From assembly GCF_000235425.2 (NCBI RefSeq), contig NZ_KI912266.1:3229671-3293670 (forward strand): a stretch of 64,000 nt of DNA. Reading direction: 5' to 3'. Made by a program: the position numbers and the translations under genes. The notes under the pieces were generated by a model. It saw only the letters and a program-made list of their open reading frames with translations, had not been told where the DNA came from and did no database searches. Below, one piece after another: positions 33,433 through 42,051 of this stretch; the first letter of the stretch is position 1; every line of letters begins with the position of its first letter. This DNA comes from Pseudofrankia saprophytica. GTDB taxonomy: Bacteria; Actinomycetota; Actinomycetes; Frankiales; Frankiaceae.

Positions 33433-33649
33433 CCGGGCGGGGTGGACGGCGGAGGCGACGGCTGATGATCGCGACGGTGTGGGTGTTGCGGGTGACGCCC
33501 AGGCCGGGGTCCGCTGCGGCTACGCATCACACGGTCACACCGGACGGGGGCCGGCCCGGCTCCTGCGCTTGGCCGACGCAACGGTGCTCGCGGTGGGTGC
33601 GACGGCTGGTCCCGCCCGAAACGCCGTACCAGCCGTTGCGTCTTCTATA

Positions 33650-33679
33650 CCTAGCAGTATTATGCATCGTACTTCTAGG
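33650..33679. promoter_or_regulatory. Inverted repeat upstream of the PadR-type gene
   Basis: CCTAGCAGTA - 10 bases - TACTTCTAGG, nine of ten arm positions complementary, in an AT-rich stretch 22 bases before the PadR-type start codon. Size and place fit an autoregulatory PadR operator overlapping the promoter. Confidence 0.6.
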
Positions 33680-33701
33680 GTGTCGAACGGGGTGAGGCCT
33701 G

Positions 33702-34076
33702 GTGAAGGTCGGCAAGGATCTGGTGGCCGCCTCGGCGACGCCGATGGTGCTCGGCATCCTGGCCGAGGAGGAGAGCTATGGCTACGCGATCCTCAAGCGG
33801 ATCAACGAGTTGTCGGGTGGCGAACTGGACTGGACGGAGGGCCTGCTCTACCCGTTGCTGCACCGACTGGAGCGCCTCGGATGTGTGGAGTCCAGCTGGC
33901 GGTCGGTGACCGGCGAGCGGCGGCGTAAGTACTACCGCCTCACCGAGGCGGGTCTGGCCGAGCTGGCCGAGCAGCGCCGTCAGTGGGCCACGGTCATGGA
34001 CGCGCTCAAGGGAATCTGGCTGGGTCTTGGTGACCGCGGGACGCTGACGGCGATCCCGCTGGAGGGCCGGGCATGA
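33702..34076 (+). CDS. PadR-family transcriptional regulator
   Basis: A 124-aa winged-helix protein. MVLGILAEEESYGYAILKRI and GLLYPLLHRLERLGCVESSW with the wing GERRRKYYRLTEAG are diagnostic for PadR. Start GTG 33702 follows GGGGTGAGG. The stop overlaps the start of the membrane protein gene (ATGA), so the two form one unit, a common PadR plus permease-prefix-domain pair. The inverted repeat upstream is its likely operator. The signal is unknown; related pairs respond to envelope-active compounds. Confidence 0.92.
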   Translation: MKVGKDLVAASATPMVLGILAEEESYGYAILKRINELSGGELDWTEGLLYPLLHRLERLGCVESSWRSVTGERRRKYYRLTEAGLAELAEQRRQWATVMDALKGIWLGLGDRGTLTAIPLEGRA

Positions 34077-35443
34077 CGGCGCGGGAGGGGCAGGAGGAGC
34101 TGGAGGCGCAGCTCGCGCAGTGGCGCCAGTACGTGGGGCGTCGCCGGGAGATGCGGCTGACCGACGCCGACGAGCTCGAAGACCATCTCCGTGGTTCCGT
34201 GGACGAGCTCGTCGAGGCCGGCCTCAACACGGATGAGGCGTTCCTGGTCGCGGTCAAACGGATGGGTAGCCTCGACGACCTGTCCCGTGAGTTTGCCCGG
34301 GAGCACTCCGAACGGCTGTGGAAGCAGTTGGTCCTGACCGCAAACCCGGCCGCGGACGCGCGGTCGCGGCGGGAGCTGCGGGTGATGGCCTTCTGCGCGG
34401 CGGGTGCCGCGCTGTCCATCAAGGCGCCAGAGCTGTTCGGGGTGAGGCTGGGCGACGACGCGTCGGCCTCGTTCTACGGGCCGAACGTCAGCCTGCTCGT
34501 GCTGCCCTGGCTCGCGGGTTTCCTCGCCTGGCGCCGGCAGGCCCGACGCTCACTGGTCGGGATACTGGTGGCGCTGTTCGCGCTCGGCGCCGTCGCGGCC
34601 AACGCCTACCCCCTGGCGGACAGCTCGCAGTCGCTGGTCATCACCAGCATCCACCTGCCCATCGCCCTGTGGCTCGTGGTGGGCCTGGCCTACCTGGCCG
34701 ACGACTGGCGGTCGTCCCGTCGACGCATGGACTTCATCCGCTTCACCGGTGAATGGTTCATCTACTTCGTCCTCATGGCCCTCGGCGGCGGCGTACTCAC
34801 CGCATTCACGACCGGCGCCTTCAAAGCCATCGGGATCGTTCCGCAGGAGTTCATCGCGGGGTGGCTCCTTCCGTGTGGCGCGGCGGCCGGGGTCGTCGTG
34901 GCCGGATGGCTCGTCGAGGCCAAGCAGAGCGTCGTCGAGAACATCGCTCCGGTGCTCACCCGGCTGTTCACCCCGCTGTTCACAGCGGTCCTGCTCGCCT
35001 TCCTCGTCGCCATCGGCTGGACCAGCAACGGCATCGACGTCGAGCGCCAAGCGCTGATCCTGTTCGACCTGCTCCTGGTCATCGTGCTGGGGTTGCTCCT
35101 CTACTCGATCTCAGCCCGCGACCCGCTGGCCCCACCCGATCTGTTCGACAAACTGCAGCTCGCCCTCGTGGTAAGCGCGTTGGCCATCGACGTGCTGGTA
35201 CTCCTGGCCATCACCGGGCGCATCACCGAATACGGCACCACACCGAACAAGGCCGCGGCCCTCGGCGAGAACGTCATCCTGCTCGCCAACCTCGCCTGGT
35301 CAGCGTGGCTACTGCTGGGGCTCGTCCGTCGACGCACCCCGTTCGCGACGCTCGAACGCTGGCAGACCGGCTACCTGCCCGTCTACGCCGCCTGGGCCTG
35401 GATCGCGGCCCTCGTCTTCCCTCCGCTGTTCAACTACGCCTGA
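34073..35443 (+). CDS. Membrane protein with permease-prefix domain
   Basis: A 456-aa protein. Residues 1-80 are a charged helical permease-prefix domain (LTDADELEDHLRGSVDELVE, AVKRMGSLDDLSREFARE) that is often found fused to or next to ABC-type permeases under PadR control. The rest has about ten hydrophobic segments, for example FIYFVLMALGGGVLTAFTTG and LLLVIVLGLLLYSIS. No transporter signature is recognised, so it may be a sensor or structural membrane protein. Coupled to the PadR-type regulator by a four-base overlap. It is unlike FtsX/MacB permeases because the large external domain is missing. Confidence 0.82.
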   Translation: MTAREGQEELEAQLAQWRQYVGRRREMRLTDADELEDHLRGSVDELVEAGLNTDEAFLVAVKRMGSLDDLSREFAREHSERLWKQLVLTANPAADARSRRELRVMAFCAAGAALSIKAPELFGVRLGDDASASFYGPNVSLLVLPWLAGFLAWRRQARRSLVGILVALFALGAVAANAYPLADSSQSLVITSIHLPIALWLVVGLAYLADDWRSSRRRMDFIRFTGEWFIYFVLMALGGGVLTAFTTGAFKAIGIVPQEFIAGWLLPCGAAAGVVVAGWLVEAKQSVVENIAPVLTRLFTPLFTAVLLAFLVAIGWTSNGIDVERQALILFDLLLVIVLGLLLYSISARDPLAPPDLFDKLQLALVVSALAIDVLVLLAITGRITEYGTTPNKAAALGENVILLANLAWSAWLLLGLVRRRTPFATLERWQTGYLPVYAAWAWIAALVFPPLFNYA

Positions 35444-35629
35444 CCCGCCCGCGCCCAGATGGCGCCGCCTTGCGAGTTCGACGTCCGTGGCGCCAGGTCG
35501 TCTCCCGGTGCCCCAGCCCGGCCGACGCCGTTGCCGGCTGCGACCACGCCGGCAGTCTGATCTCGGCGGGTTCGCGATCTCGTCGTTCGGGTCATGGGGT
35601 CGAGTAGATCTCGGTCTCGTTTGGCCGGG

Positions 35630-36307
35630 CTATCCGGAGCTGGGGGTGAGGGCGGTGAGGGTGTAGTCGACGTGGGTCTGGAAGTCGCCGGCGTTGCCGT
35701 CGATCGACAGGCGGTGGTTGCCGGCCGGGATGGTGTTCATCGCGATCCACAGGCCGCACGCGAACGACTGTGTTCCGTCCTCGATCAGGAGGGTCGGTTC
35801 GATGGCGGCCGGGCTGAGGGGTTGTTGGTCGAAGGTCGCGTTGCCGTGTGCGGCCGCGAGGAGGTCCTGGCAGTCCGCTTCGGTGTCGGCGCGGAAGTTC
35901 ACCAGGGGGACGATGAAGACCCGGTCTGCGGGGACCGTGCATGCCCGGGCGGCGTCGCCGCCGTAGGTGCCGGCGAGGAACCACACTCTGGCCGGCTGCC
36001 GGTCGGCGCAGGCCCGGCCGTCCGGATCGTCCACCGGGCTGACCTGGCCGGTGGCCGGCGTCGTCGCCCACGTCCACCAGGCCTGCTGCACCTGCTCGGG
36101 GCGCAGCCGGTCCTGCGCGTCGAGCAGGTCGGTCGCGTTGTCTCGCGCGGCGGGCGTCGTTGGCGTTGCCGAGGCGGCCATCGGTGTCGGCTGCTGGCTC
36201 GCCGCGGTGGTGCCGCCTGGGTTGGAGGAGTTGGCGCACCCTGCGGTGAGCGTTACGACCGCCACCGCGGCGGCTGTCGCGGCTACCCGTCGAGCCCTGC
36301 CCCGCAT
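35630..36307 (-). CDS. Secreted lipoprotein of unknown function
   Basis: A 225-aa protein with a type II signal peptide: positively charged start MRGRARRVAA, hydrophobic core and lipobox LTAGC at about residues 20-24. A Thr/Ser/Pro-rich linker follows and then a domain with four cysteines (RACADRQPARVWFL, ARACTVPADRVFIVP, ADCQDLLAA, FACGLWIAMNT), probably disulphide-bonded outside the cell. It resembles the actinobacterial septum-formation-type lipoprotein group, but I cannot name the family with certainty. It stands alone. Confidence 0.8.
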   Translation of the reverse strand: MRGRARRVAATAAAVAVVTLTAGCANSSNPGGTTAASQQPTPMAASATPTTPAARDNATDLLDAQDRLRPEQVQQAWWTWATTPATGQVSPVDDPDGRACADRQPARVWFLAGTYGGDAARACTVPADRVFIVPLVNFRADTEADCQDLLAAAHGNATFDQQPLSPAAIEPTLLIEDGTQSFACGLWIAMNTIPAGNHRLSIDGNAGDFQTHVDYTLTALTPSSG

Positions 36308-36648
36308 CGCGAAATTCTCCTGCCTGTCCTGTCCCAGATCGCCGCAAACCGGCCGCCACTATCTCAGCTCTGCCGACCGACGCGATCAGCGGCTGACTGA
36401 AGTCGGGGTGGCGCGAGAACGCCTGGTGCATCGCGAGCGCTCACAGATCGCTGTTCGTGCCGCCCGGGCGGCATCCCTGGCGCTCCGCGCATGTACCCGC
36501 GACATCCGCACCGTCGGCGATCATGCGCCGGCCCTCTCCTCGGCCCAGGACAGGCACAAGGCTCGGGCGTCGGGTCGCCGTCGCGGCGACGGTGGTGTAG
36601 CTGCCTGCTCCTGGCCGGAACCGTGATCTCGACGGGTGCCTGTGGGGA
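36308..36648. other. Region without a recognisable gene
   Basis: Between the divergent lipoprotein and CHAT genes. Should hold both promoters. No convincing open frame or repeat was seen. Confidence 0.5.
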
Positions 36649-39600
36649 ATGTCTGACCTGCAGGACAGTCCCGGCTCGGGCGTATTCTCGGCGGGCGCTT
36701 GGTATGACTGCTACGTCGTGAGAGTGACTGTTCATGCTGTCAGCGCCAGGGGAGCGGTGGCCGTCGCGGCAGTGCGGCCCGACGGGCGTTACGGGGGCCG
36801 GAGGATGCGGGAGCGTCTGCTCGGGCGGGTGCGGTCACGGCTGGAAAGATCTGCGGTCGAGTGGAAGGCTGGCCGCGCTGTCTACCTGCTAGGCAAGACG
36901 ATGCTGACCGGTAGCCAGTCGGCGCTGAACGATGCGATCGACCTGCTCCGGCAGGCTGTGGACGCTACTCCTGTTGATCGCCCTGACCGCGCCGGGCGGT
37001 TGTCCAACCTCGGCGCCGCCTTGAGCATCCGGTATGAGCGCAATGGGAGACCAGCGGACCTGAATGATGCGGTCGCTGCCATGCAGGCCGCGGTGGATGC
37101 CACGCCCGTTGACCATCCCGGGCGCGCCGTGGACCTGTCCAACCTTGGCAACGCCCTGCGCATCCGGTTCGAACAGGTCGGGAGGCTGGCGGACCTCGAG
37201 GCCGCGATTGCGGCGGGACAGGCCGCGGTGGACACCGTTCCCGTCGACCATCCCGGCCGCGCTGGGATGCTGTCCAACCTCGGCAACGCTCTGAACAGAC
37301 GGTTCGGGTGGGGCGGCGAGCTGGCGGACCTGGAGGCTGCGATTGCGGCGGGACAGGCCGCAGTGGATGCCACGCCCGCCAACCATGCCGTCCGTGCCAG
37401 GCGGTTGTCCAACCTCGGTGACGCCCTGCGTGTCCGGTTCGAACGGGTCGGGGAAATGGCGGACCTGGAGGCCGCGATTGTGGCCGGTCAGGCCGCGGTG
37501 GAGGCCACCCCCGTTGGCCACCCTGACCGGGCCGTGTACCTGTCCAACCTCGGTAACGCCCTGTACGTCCGGTTCGAACGGGTCGGGGAAATGGCGGACT
37601 TGGACGCGGCGATTGTGGCCGGTCAGGCCGCGGTGGACGCCACGCCCGTCGATCACCCCACCCGCGCCGCGATGCTGTCCAACCTCGGTGGCGCTCTGCG
37701 CGTCCGGTTCGAACGGGTCGAGGAACTGGCGGACTTGGACGCGGCGATTGTGGCCGGTCAGGCCGCGGTGGACGCCACCCCCGTCGATCACCCCACCCGC
37801 GCCGCGATGCTGTCCAACCTCGGTAACGCCCTGCGCGTCCGGTTCGAACGGGTCGGGGAAATAGCGGACTTGGACGCGGCGATTGTGGCCGGTCAGGCCG
37901 CGGTGGACGCCACGCCCGTCGATCACCCCGACCGCGCCGCGATGCTGTCCAACCTTGGCAACGCCCTGAGTAGCCGATTCGAACGCGACGGTGAGCCGGC
38001 GGACCTGGACGCCGCGATCAGCGACTACCGGGCGGCGGTTGGGATGGGCGGAGCGGCGCCGCGGGTGCGGGCGGGCGCGGCGCATGGCTGGGGGCTGGCC
38101 GCGGCACGCGGAGGGCGGTGGCTAGAAGCCGTGGCGGGGTATGCCGCGGCGATCGAGTTGCTGGGGCAGGTCGCGCCGCGCAGCCTGAAGCGCGGCGATC
38201 AGGAGCATCTGCTGGCCGAGCTCGGGAATCTGGGCGCGGACGCGGCGGCCTGCTGCGTACGGGCGGGGCTGATCGGCCGGGCGGTGGAGTTGTTCGAGCA
38301 GGGTCGGGGGGTGCTGCTGGGTCAGGCGTTGGACACCCGCACCGATGTGACCGCTCTTGCCGAGCAGCATCCCGACCTGGCGGCATCGTTCATCGACCTG
38401 TGTACCGCCTTGGACCAGGCCGACGAGCTGCCCGGGCTGACGCAGTCCCAGGTCGGTGAGGATGCGGCCGCGACCGGCGCCGAACGCCGGGCGGCAGGCG
38501 TGGCGTTCGACGATCTGATCGCCCGGATTCGCGGGCTGGCCGGGTTCGAGGGGTTTCTCCATCCACCGCCGGTCGCGGAACTGTTGGCGACGGCGACTGA
38601 CGGCCCGGTGGTAGTCGTGGCGGTCTCGGAGTTCGGTTCGTATGCGCTGCTGCTGACAGCCGGAGGGGTGGAGGCGGTGCCGCTGGCCGGGCTGACGCCG
38701 CAGGCGGTGCACGACCAGGTGATCGCCCTCCTCGGCACGCTGGATGACACCATCCCGGCGCCGCAGGGGCCGTTGGGTGAGATCGTCGGCTGGTTGTGGG
38801 ATGTCCTCGCCGGCCCAGTGCTCGACCGTCTGGACGTCGTCGGCCCGCCGCGCAATGGCGGCCGGTGGCCGCGGTTGTGGTGGTGCACCTCGGGGCTCCT
38901 GTCGTTTCTGCCGGTGCACGCCGCCGGCCATCACAACACCCGGTTCGACCCGTCCCCGGCGACCGTCCTGGACAGGGCGATCTCCTCGTACACCCCCACC
39001 ATCCGGGCTTTGGCCCACGCCCGCCGCACCAGCCCGCTACCGGGCGGCAGCCGTGTCAGCCTCCAGGACGATGGCCGGCTGGTCGCGGTAGCCATGCCCC
39101 ACACTCCCGACGCCTCCGACCTACCCGGAGCCCAGGTCGAAACCACCAGCCTGCAGGCCCGCTTCTCCGGCCAGGTCGACCTGCTCACCGGTCCGCAGGC
39201 AACCAGGCAAGCGGTGCTCGGCCGGCTACCGACCGCCCGATGGGCGCACTTCGCCTGCCACGGCACCGCCAACACGGCCGACCCGTCCGCCAGCCGGCTG
39301 TTGCTCGCCGACCACCAGACCCGGCCGCTGACCGTCCTCGACGTCGCCCGGCTTCGCCTGCACGACGCGGAACTGGCGTTCCTTTCCGCCTGCGAAACAG
39401 CCCGGCCAGGCGAGCGGCTGACCGACGAGGCAATCCATCTGGCCTCGGCGTTCCAGCTCGCCGGCTACCGGCACGTGATCGCCACGCTCTGGCCGATCAG
39501 CGACCTGCACGCCGCCGACATCGCCGACGACATCTACACCACCCTCGCCACGACCGGGGACGCCGCCGCCGCCGTCCACACCGCCACCCGCCAGCTCCGC

Positions 39601-39657
39601 GGCCTGTGGGCCCGCATGCCGTCGATCTGGGGATCCCACATCCACGTCGGCATCTGA
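36649..39657 (+). CDS. TPR-CHAT domain protein (caspase-like protease)
   Basis: A 1002-aa protein. Residues about 114-475 hold eight 45-residue tetratricopeptide-like repeats with consensus RAAMLSNLGNALRVRFERVG, then ADLDAAIVAGQAAVDATPVD. A helical linker follows. The C-terminal CHAT domain (about 640-1002) has the catalytic His in WAHFACHGTAN (about 869) and the catalytic Cys in LAFLSACETARPGERL (about 917), so it is probably an active clan-CD protease. CHAT proteins act in programmed cell death and anti-phage signalling, activated through their repeat domains. Start uncertain: ATG 36649, GTG 36718 and ATG 36805 all precede the first repeat. A tiny open frame with its own ribosome site follows. 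Confidence 0.9.
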   Translation: MSDLQDSPGSGVFSAGAWYDCYVVRVTVHAVSARGAVAVAAVRPDGRYGGRRMRERLLGRVRSRLERSAVEWKAGRAVYLLGKTMLTGSQSALNDAIDLLRQAVDATPVDRPDRAGRLSNLGAALSIRYERNGRPADLNDAVAAMQAAVDATPVDHPGRAVDLSNLGNALRIRFEQVGRLADLEAAIAAGQAAVDTVPVDHPGRAGMLSNLGNALNRRFGWGGELADLEAAIAAGQAAVDATPANHAVRARRLSNLGDALRVRFERVGEMADLEAAIVAGQAAVEATPVGHPDRAVYLSNLGNALYVRFERVGEMADLDAAIVAGQAAVDATPVDHPTRAAMLSNLGGALRVRFERVEELADLDAAIVAGQAAVDATPVDHPTRAAMLSNLGNALRVRFERVGEIADLDAAIVAGQAAVDATPVDHPDRAAMLSNLGNALSSRFERDGEPADLDAAISDYRAAVGMGGAAPRVRAGAAHGWGLAAARGGRWLEAVAGYAAAIELLGQVAPRSLKRGDQEHLLAELGNLGADAAACCVRAGLIGRAVELFEQGRGVLLGQALDTRTDVTALAEQHPDLAASFIDLCTALDQADELPGLTQSQVGEDAAATGAERRAAGVAFDDLIARIRGLAGFEGFLHPPPVAELLATATDGPVVVVAVSEFGSYALLLTAGGVEAVPLAGLTPQAVHDQVIALLGTLDDTIPAPQGPLGEIVGWLWDVLAGPVLDRLDVVGPPRNGGRWPRLWWCTSGLLSFLPVHAAGHHNTRFDPSPATVLDRAISSYTPTIRALAHARRTSPLPGGSRVSLQDDGRLVAVAMPHTPDASDLPGAQVETTSLQARFSGQVDLLTGPQATRQAVLGRLPTARWAHFACHGTANTADPSASRLLLADHQTRPLTVLDVARLRLHDAELAFLSACETARPGERLTDEAIHLASAFQLAGYRHVIATLWPISDLHAADIADDIYTTLATTGDAAAAVHTATRQLRGLWARMPSIWGSHIHVGI
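36988..38040 (+). repeat. Eight tandem 135-bp repeats within the CHAT gene
   Basis: Units begin at 36988, 37123, 37258, 37393, 37528, 37663, 37798 and 37933. Units four to seven are nearly identical at the DNA level, while the outer units have diverged. Recent duplication or ongoing homogenisation is likely; assembly length should be trusted with care. Confidence 0.85.
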
Positions 39658-39714
39658 CACCCACGCCCCTCGCAAGGCCCGACACCCCGACATATACCTG
39701 GGGGAGCGACACGA

Positions 39715-39801
39715 TGCACACCAACGACACCAGCCCGGTGGCCAGCGACGACGGTGTGCTGGAGGCCGCCCGGGCGCCGAGGCCGTCTCCTATGACATGA
39801 G
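39715..39801 (+). CDS. Putative 28-aa peptide gene downstream of the CHAT gene
   Basis: ATG 39715 is preceded by GGGGGAGCGACACG, a good ribosome site, 57 bases after the CHAT stop. The product MHTNDTSPVASDDGVLEAAR and eight more residues is acidic and has no known similarity. Its stop codon lies inside the first of two 24-bp direct repeats. It may be a real small peptide, a CHAT substrate or leader, or the start of a gene cut by the repeats. Confidence 0.35.
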
Positions 39802-39839
39802 GCGTCATCACGGGAATGACATGAGGCGTTATCACGGGA
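39792..39839. repeat. Two tandem 24-bp repeats with a third partial copy
   Basis: ATGACATGAGGCG-[TC or TT]-ATCACGGGA occurs at 39792-39815 and 39816-39839 with one base different. The end of the unit (CGTTATCACGGGAACAG) recurs at about 39899-39915. Each unit contains TGAC-N7-GTCA or its near match. Possible regulatory binding sites or a recombination scar. Confidence 0.6.
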
Positions 39840-39975
39840 ACGCCAACCAACGATCAGTTGACCTGCGCGGACGCGTGGGTCACGGGGATGGTCTTCTCCG
39901 CGTTATCACGGGAACAGGACAGGGACGGGCCGTGCCGCCGACGGTCACGATTCCCGGCGGCCAACCCTCGCCGCT

Positions 39976-40959
39976 TTAGACGTTGTGTGCGAGGAGTCCG
40001 AGGTCGCGCAGGCTTTCGGCGGTGTCGACGATCGTTGCCTCGACGGGGCGTGGCCGCCAGCCGAGCTCGGTGCGGGCGCGGTCGTTGTGGATGATCGGTC
40101 GGGGCAGGTCGGCGCCGGGCGCCTCTTCTGTGGGCACGCCCACGGCCAGCGGCCCGAGGCGTGCGCGCAGGGTCTGGGCCACCGTCAGGTAGCTGATCGT
40201 CGGGCCGTCGGCGACGGCCAGGAATCGCTGGCCGGCGGCCTTCGGCGCGGCCATCGCGCGGATGTGCAGGTCGGCGACGTCGCGGACGTCGGCGAGGCCG
40301 AACCGGGCGCGGGGCGCGACCGGCATCGTCCCGTCGACCATCGCCTTGATCAGCTGGGTGGATGAGCGGAGGTCCGAGGTGAGGGTCGGGCCGAGGATGA
40401 ACGTCGGGTTGATGGCGACCAGCTCCGTGTCGCCGCCCTCGCGCGCCATGAAGTCCCAGGCGGCCCGTTCGGCGATCGTCTTGGACCGTGGGTAGGGCGC
40501 GAGGCCGGGCGTGTCGGGATCGGTCCAGTCGTCCTCGGTGAACTCGGCGCCGGGCTTGGGCGTGTATCCGACCGCGGCGAACGAGGACGTCAGCACCACG
40601 CGGCGGGCGCCCGCGTCGCGCGCGGCCCGCAGTACCCGCAGCACGCCGTCGCGGGCGGGCACGATCAGATCGTCCGGGTTCTCCGGCTGGACGTAGGGCA
40701 GTGGGCTGGCGACGTGATAGATCTCCGCGCTGCCGGTCATCGCCTTGGCCCACCCGTCGTCCGCGGTCAGGTCCGTGGCGACCAGCTCCAGGCCGCCGTC
40801 GTCCGCGCCGCCGCGGCGCACGGCCGCGCGCAGCCCGTCCGAGCGTTCCAGCGAGCGCACCGTGGCGCGCACGGGAGTTCCGCCGCGCAACAGCGCGGCG
40901 ATCAGCTGCGTGCCCACATATCCGGACCCACCGGTGACCAGGGCCAGATCGGTTGTCAT
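39976..40959 (-). CDS. NAD(P)-dependent epimerase/dehydratase-like SDR
   Basis: A 327-aa extended short-chain dehydrogenase. The nucleotide-binding motif is LALVTGGSGYVGTQLIAALL (GGxGYxG), followed by ELVATDLTADDGW, a Ser in VVLTSSFAAVGY and the YxxxK pair in APYPRSKTIAERAAW. It resembles dihydroflavonol-4-reductase-like NADPH-dependent aldehyde or ketone reductases. It is divergent from an XRE-type regulator, with about 130 bases between start codons, a layout often seen when the regulator controls the reductase. Substrate unknown. Confidence 0.92.
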   Translation of the reverse strand: MTTDLALVTGGSGYVGTQLIAALLRGGTPVRATVRSLERSDGLRAAVRRGGADDGGLELVATDLTADDGWAKAMTGSAEIYHVASPLPYVQPENPDDLIVPARDGVLRVLRAARDAGARRVVLTSSFAAVGYTPKPGAEFTEDDWTDPDTPGLAPYPRSKTIAERAAWDFMAREGGDTELVAINPTFILGPTLTSDLRSSTQLIKAMVDGTMPVAPRARFGLADVRDVADLHIRAMAAPKAAGQRFLAVADGPTISYLTVAQTLRARLGPLAVGVPTEEAPGADLPRPIIHNDRARTELGWRPRPVEATIVDTAESLRDLGLLAHNV

Positions 40960-41086
40960 GGTGTTCCTTCCGTCGTGGTTGCTCCAGCCGAGCCTGCGGG
41001 CGGCGGCGTGGGCGGGGGAGTGCCCGGGCGTTCCTGGGAGTGGCAGGACCCCCCACCGCCGGCGCGGGCCGACCTATGGTCGACGG

Positions 41087-41989
41087 GTGAGCGACGGACC
41101 GAACCCGCTGGGCGAGTACCTGCGTGCCCGGCGCGCGCTGGTCACTCCCGAGCAGGCGGGCATCCCGCAGCTCGGGGCGCGCCGGGTGCCCGGGCTGCGG
41201 CGCGAGGAGGTCGCGATGCTCGCCGGGATCAGCGCCGACTACTACCTGCGGCTGGAGCAGGGGCGCGACCGTAGCCCATCGGCGCAGGTCCTGGAGTCGC
41301 TGGCGCGGGTGCTGCGGCTCGACGCGGCCGGGCTGGAGTACCTGCTCGGCCTCGCGGACGGCCACTCCCGCCGGCCGCGGCGGCGCGAGCGCCGGCGCGA
41401 GGTCGTGTCGGAGAACATCCGCGCCCTGCTGGACGCCGTCACGTTCCCCGCCTTCGTGGAGAGCCGGTACTTCGACATCCTGGCCGCGAACCCGATGGCG
41501 GCGGTCCTCTCGCCGCGATTCGTCGTCGGGCGCAACCGGGTGCGCGACTACTTCCTCGAACCCGCCGAACGGGACTTCTACCCCGACTGGGAGAACTCGG
41601 CGCGGGGGATCATCGCCGGGTTCCGCACCTCGGTGGGCAGCGATCTCGACGACCCGCGGTTCGTCGAGATCGTGGGCGAGCTGTCCCTGGCCAGCGACCT
41701 CTTCCGCACCCTCTGGGCACGTCAAGACGTCGTCCGCCGCGAAGGCACCACCATGACGGTGCACCACCCCGAGGCCGGCGCACTCACGCTCTACCGAGAG
41801 AAGCTGCCGATCCCGGGCGCCGCGGGGCAGGTCCTGGCGCTGTGGCACGCCGCCGCCGGCTCGCCGGCTGAGGAGAAGCTCGCGTTACTGGCCTCCTACG
41901 CGCTGCGGGTTCGCGACCCCGCGAGCGATCCCGACAGCGAGGCCGCCGGGGCGGCCCGTACGTCGCACCGCGGACCGCAGCCGACCTGA
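41087..41989 (+). CDS. XRE-family regulator with MmyB-like ligand-binding domain
   Basis: A 300-aa regulator. The N-terminal HTH reads RRVPGLRREEVAMLAGISAD, then YYLRLEQGRDRSPSAQVLES, typical of the actinobacterial helix-turn-helix/MmyB group. The C-terminal domain (VTFPAFVESRYFDILAANPM, then RNRVRDYFLEPAERDFYPDW) is the MmyB-like fold that binds a hydrophobic, perhaps fatty-acid-like ligand. GTG 41087 gives the family-typical start. It probably controls the divergent reductase gene. A strong hairpin lies 25 bases after its stop. Confidence 0.92.
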   Translation: MSDGPNPLGEYLRARRALVTPEQAGIPQLGARRVPGLRREEVAMLAGISADYYLRLEQGRDRSPSAQVLESLARVLRLDAAGLEYLLGLADGHSRRPRRRERRREVVSENIRALLDAVTFPAFVESRYFDILAANPMAAVLSPRFVVGRNRVRDYFLEPAERDFYPDWENSARGIIAGFRTSVGSDLDDPRFVEIVGELSLASDLFRTLWARQDVVRREGTTMTVHHPEAGALTLYREKLPIPGAAGQVLALWHAAAGSPAEEKLALLASYALRVRDPASDPDSEAAGAARTSHRGPQPT

Positions 41990-42013
41990 CGGCATCCGTA
42001 GCGGGACGCTTCT

Positions 42014-42051
42014 CGATCTTGTCGGTAAACGACCGTTTACCGACAAGATCG
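42014..42051. terminator. Bidirectional terminator hairpin
   Basis: Perfect 18-bp inverted repeat (CGATCTTGTCGGTAAACG, two bases, reverse complement) between the plus-strand regulator gene and the minus-strand WD40 remnant. It should work in both directions despite the lack of a U-tract. Confidence 0.75.

Noticed and set aside
35592-36431. Overlapping 279-codon minus-strand frame at the lipoprotein
   Set aside because: Out-of-frame shadow rich in Arg/His/Pro; the 225-aa frame has a perfect lipoprotein signal.
36988-38040. Regular repeats that could suggest a CRISPR array
   Set aside because: Units are 135 bp, contiguous, in frame and encode TPR motifs; there are no variable spacers. No CRISPR array or cas gene was found in the window.
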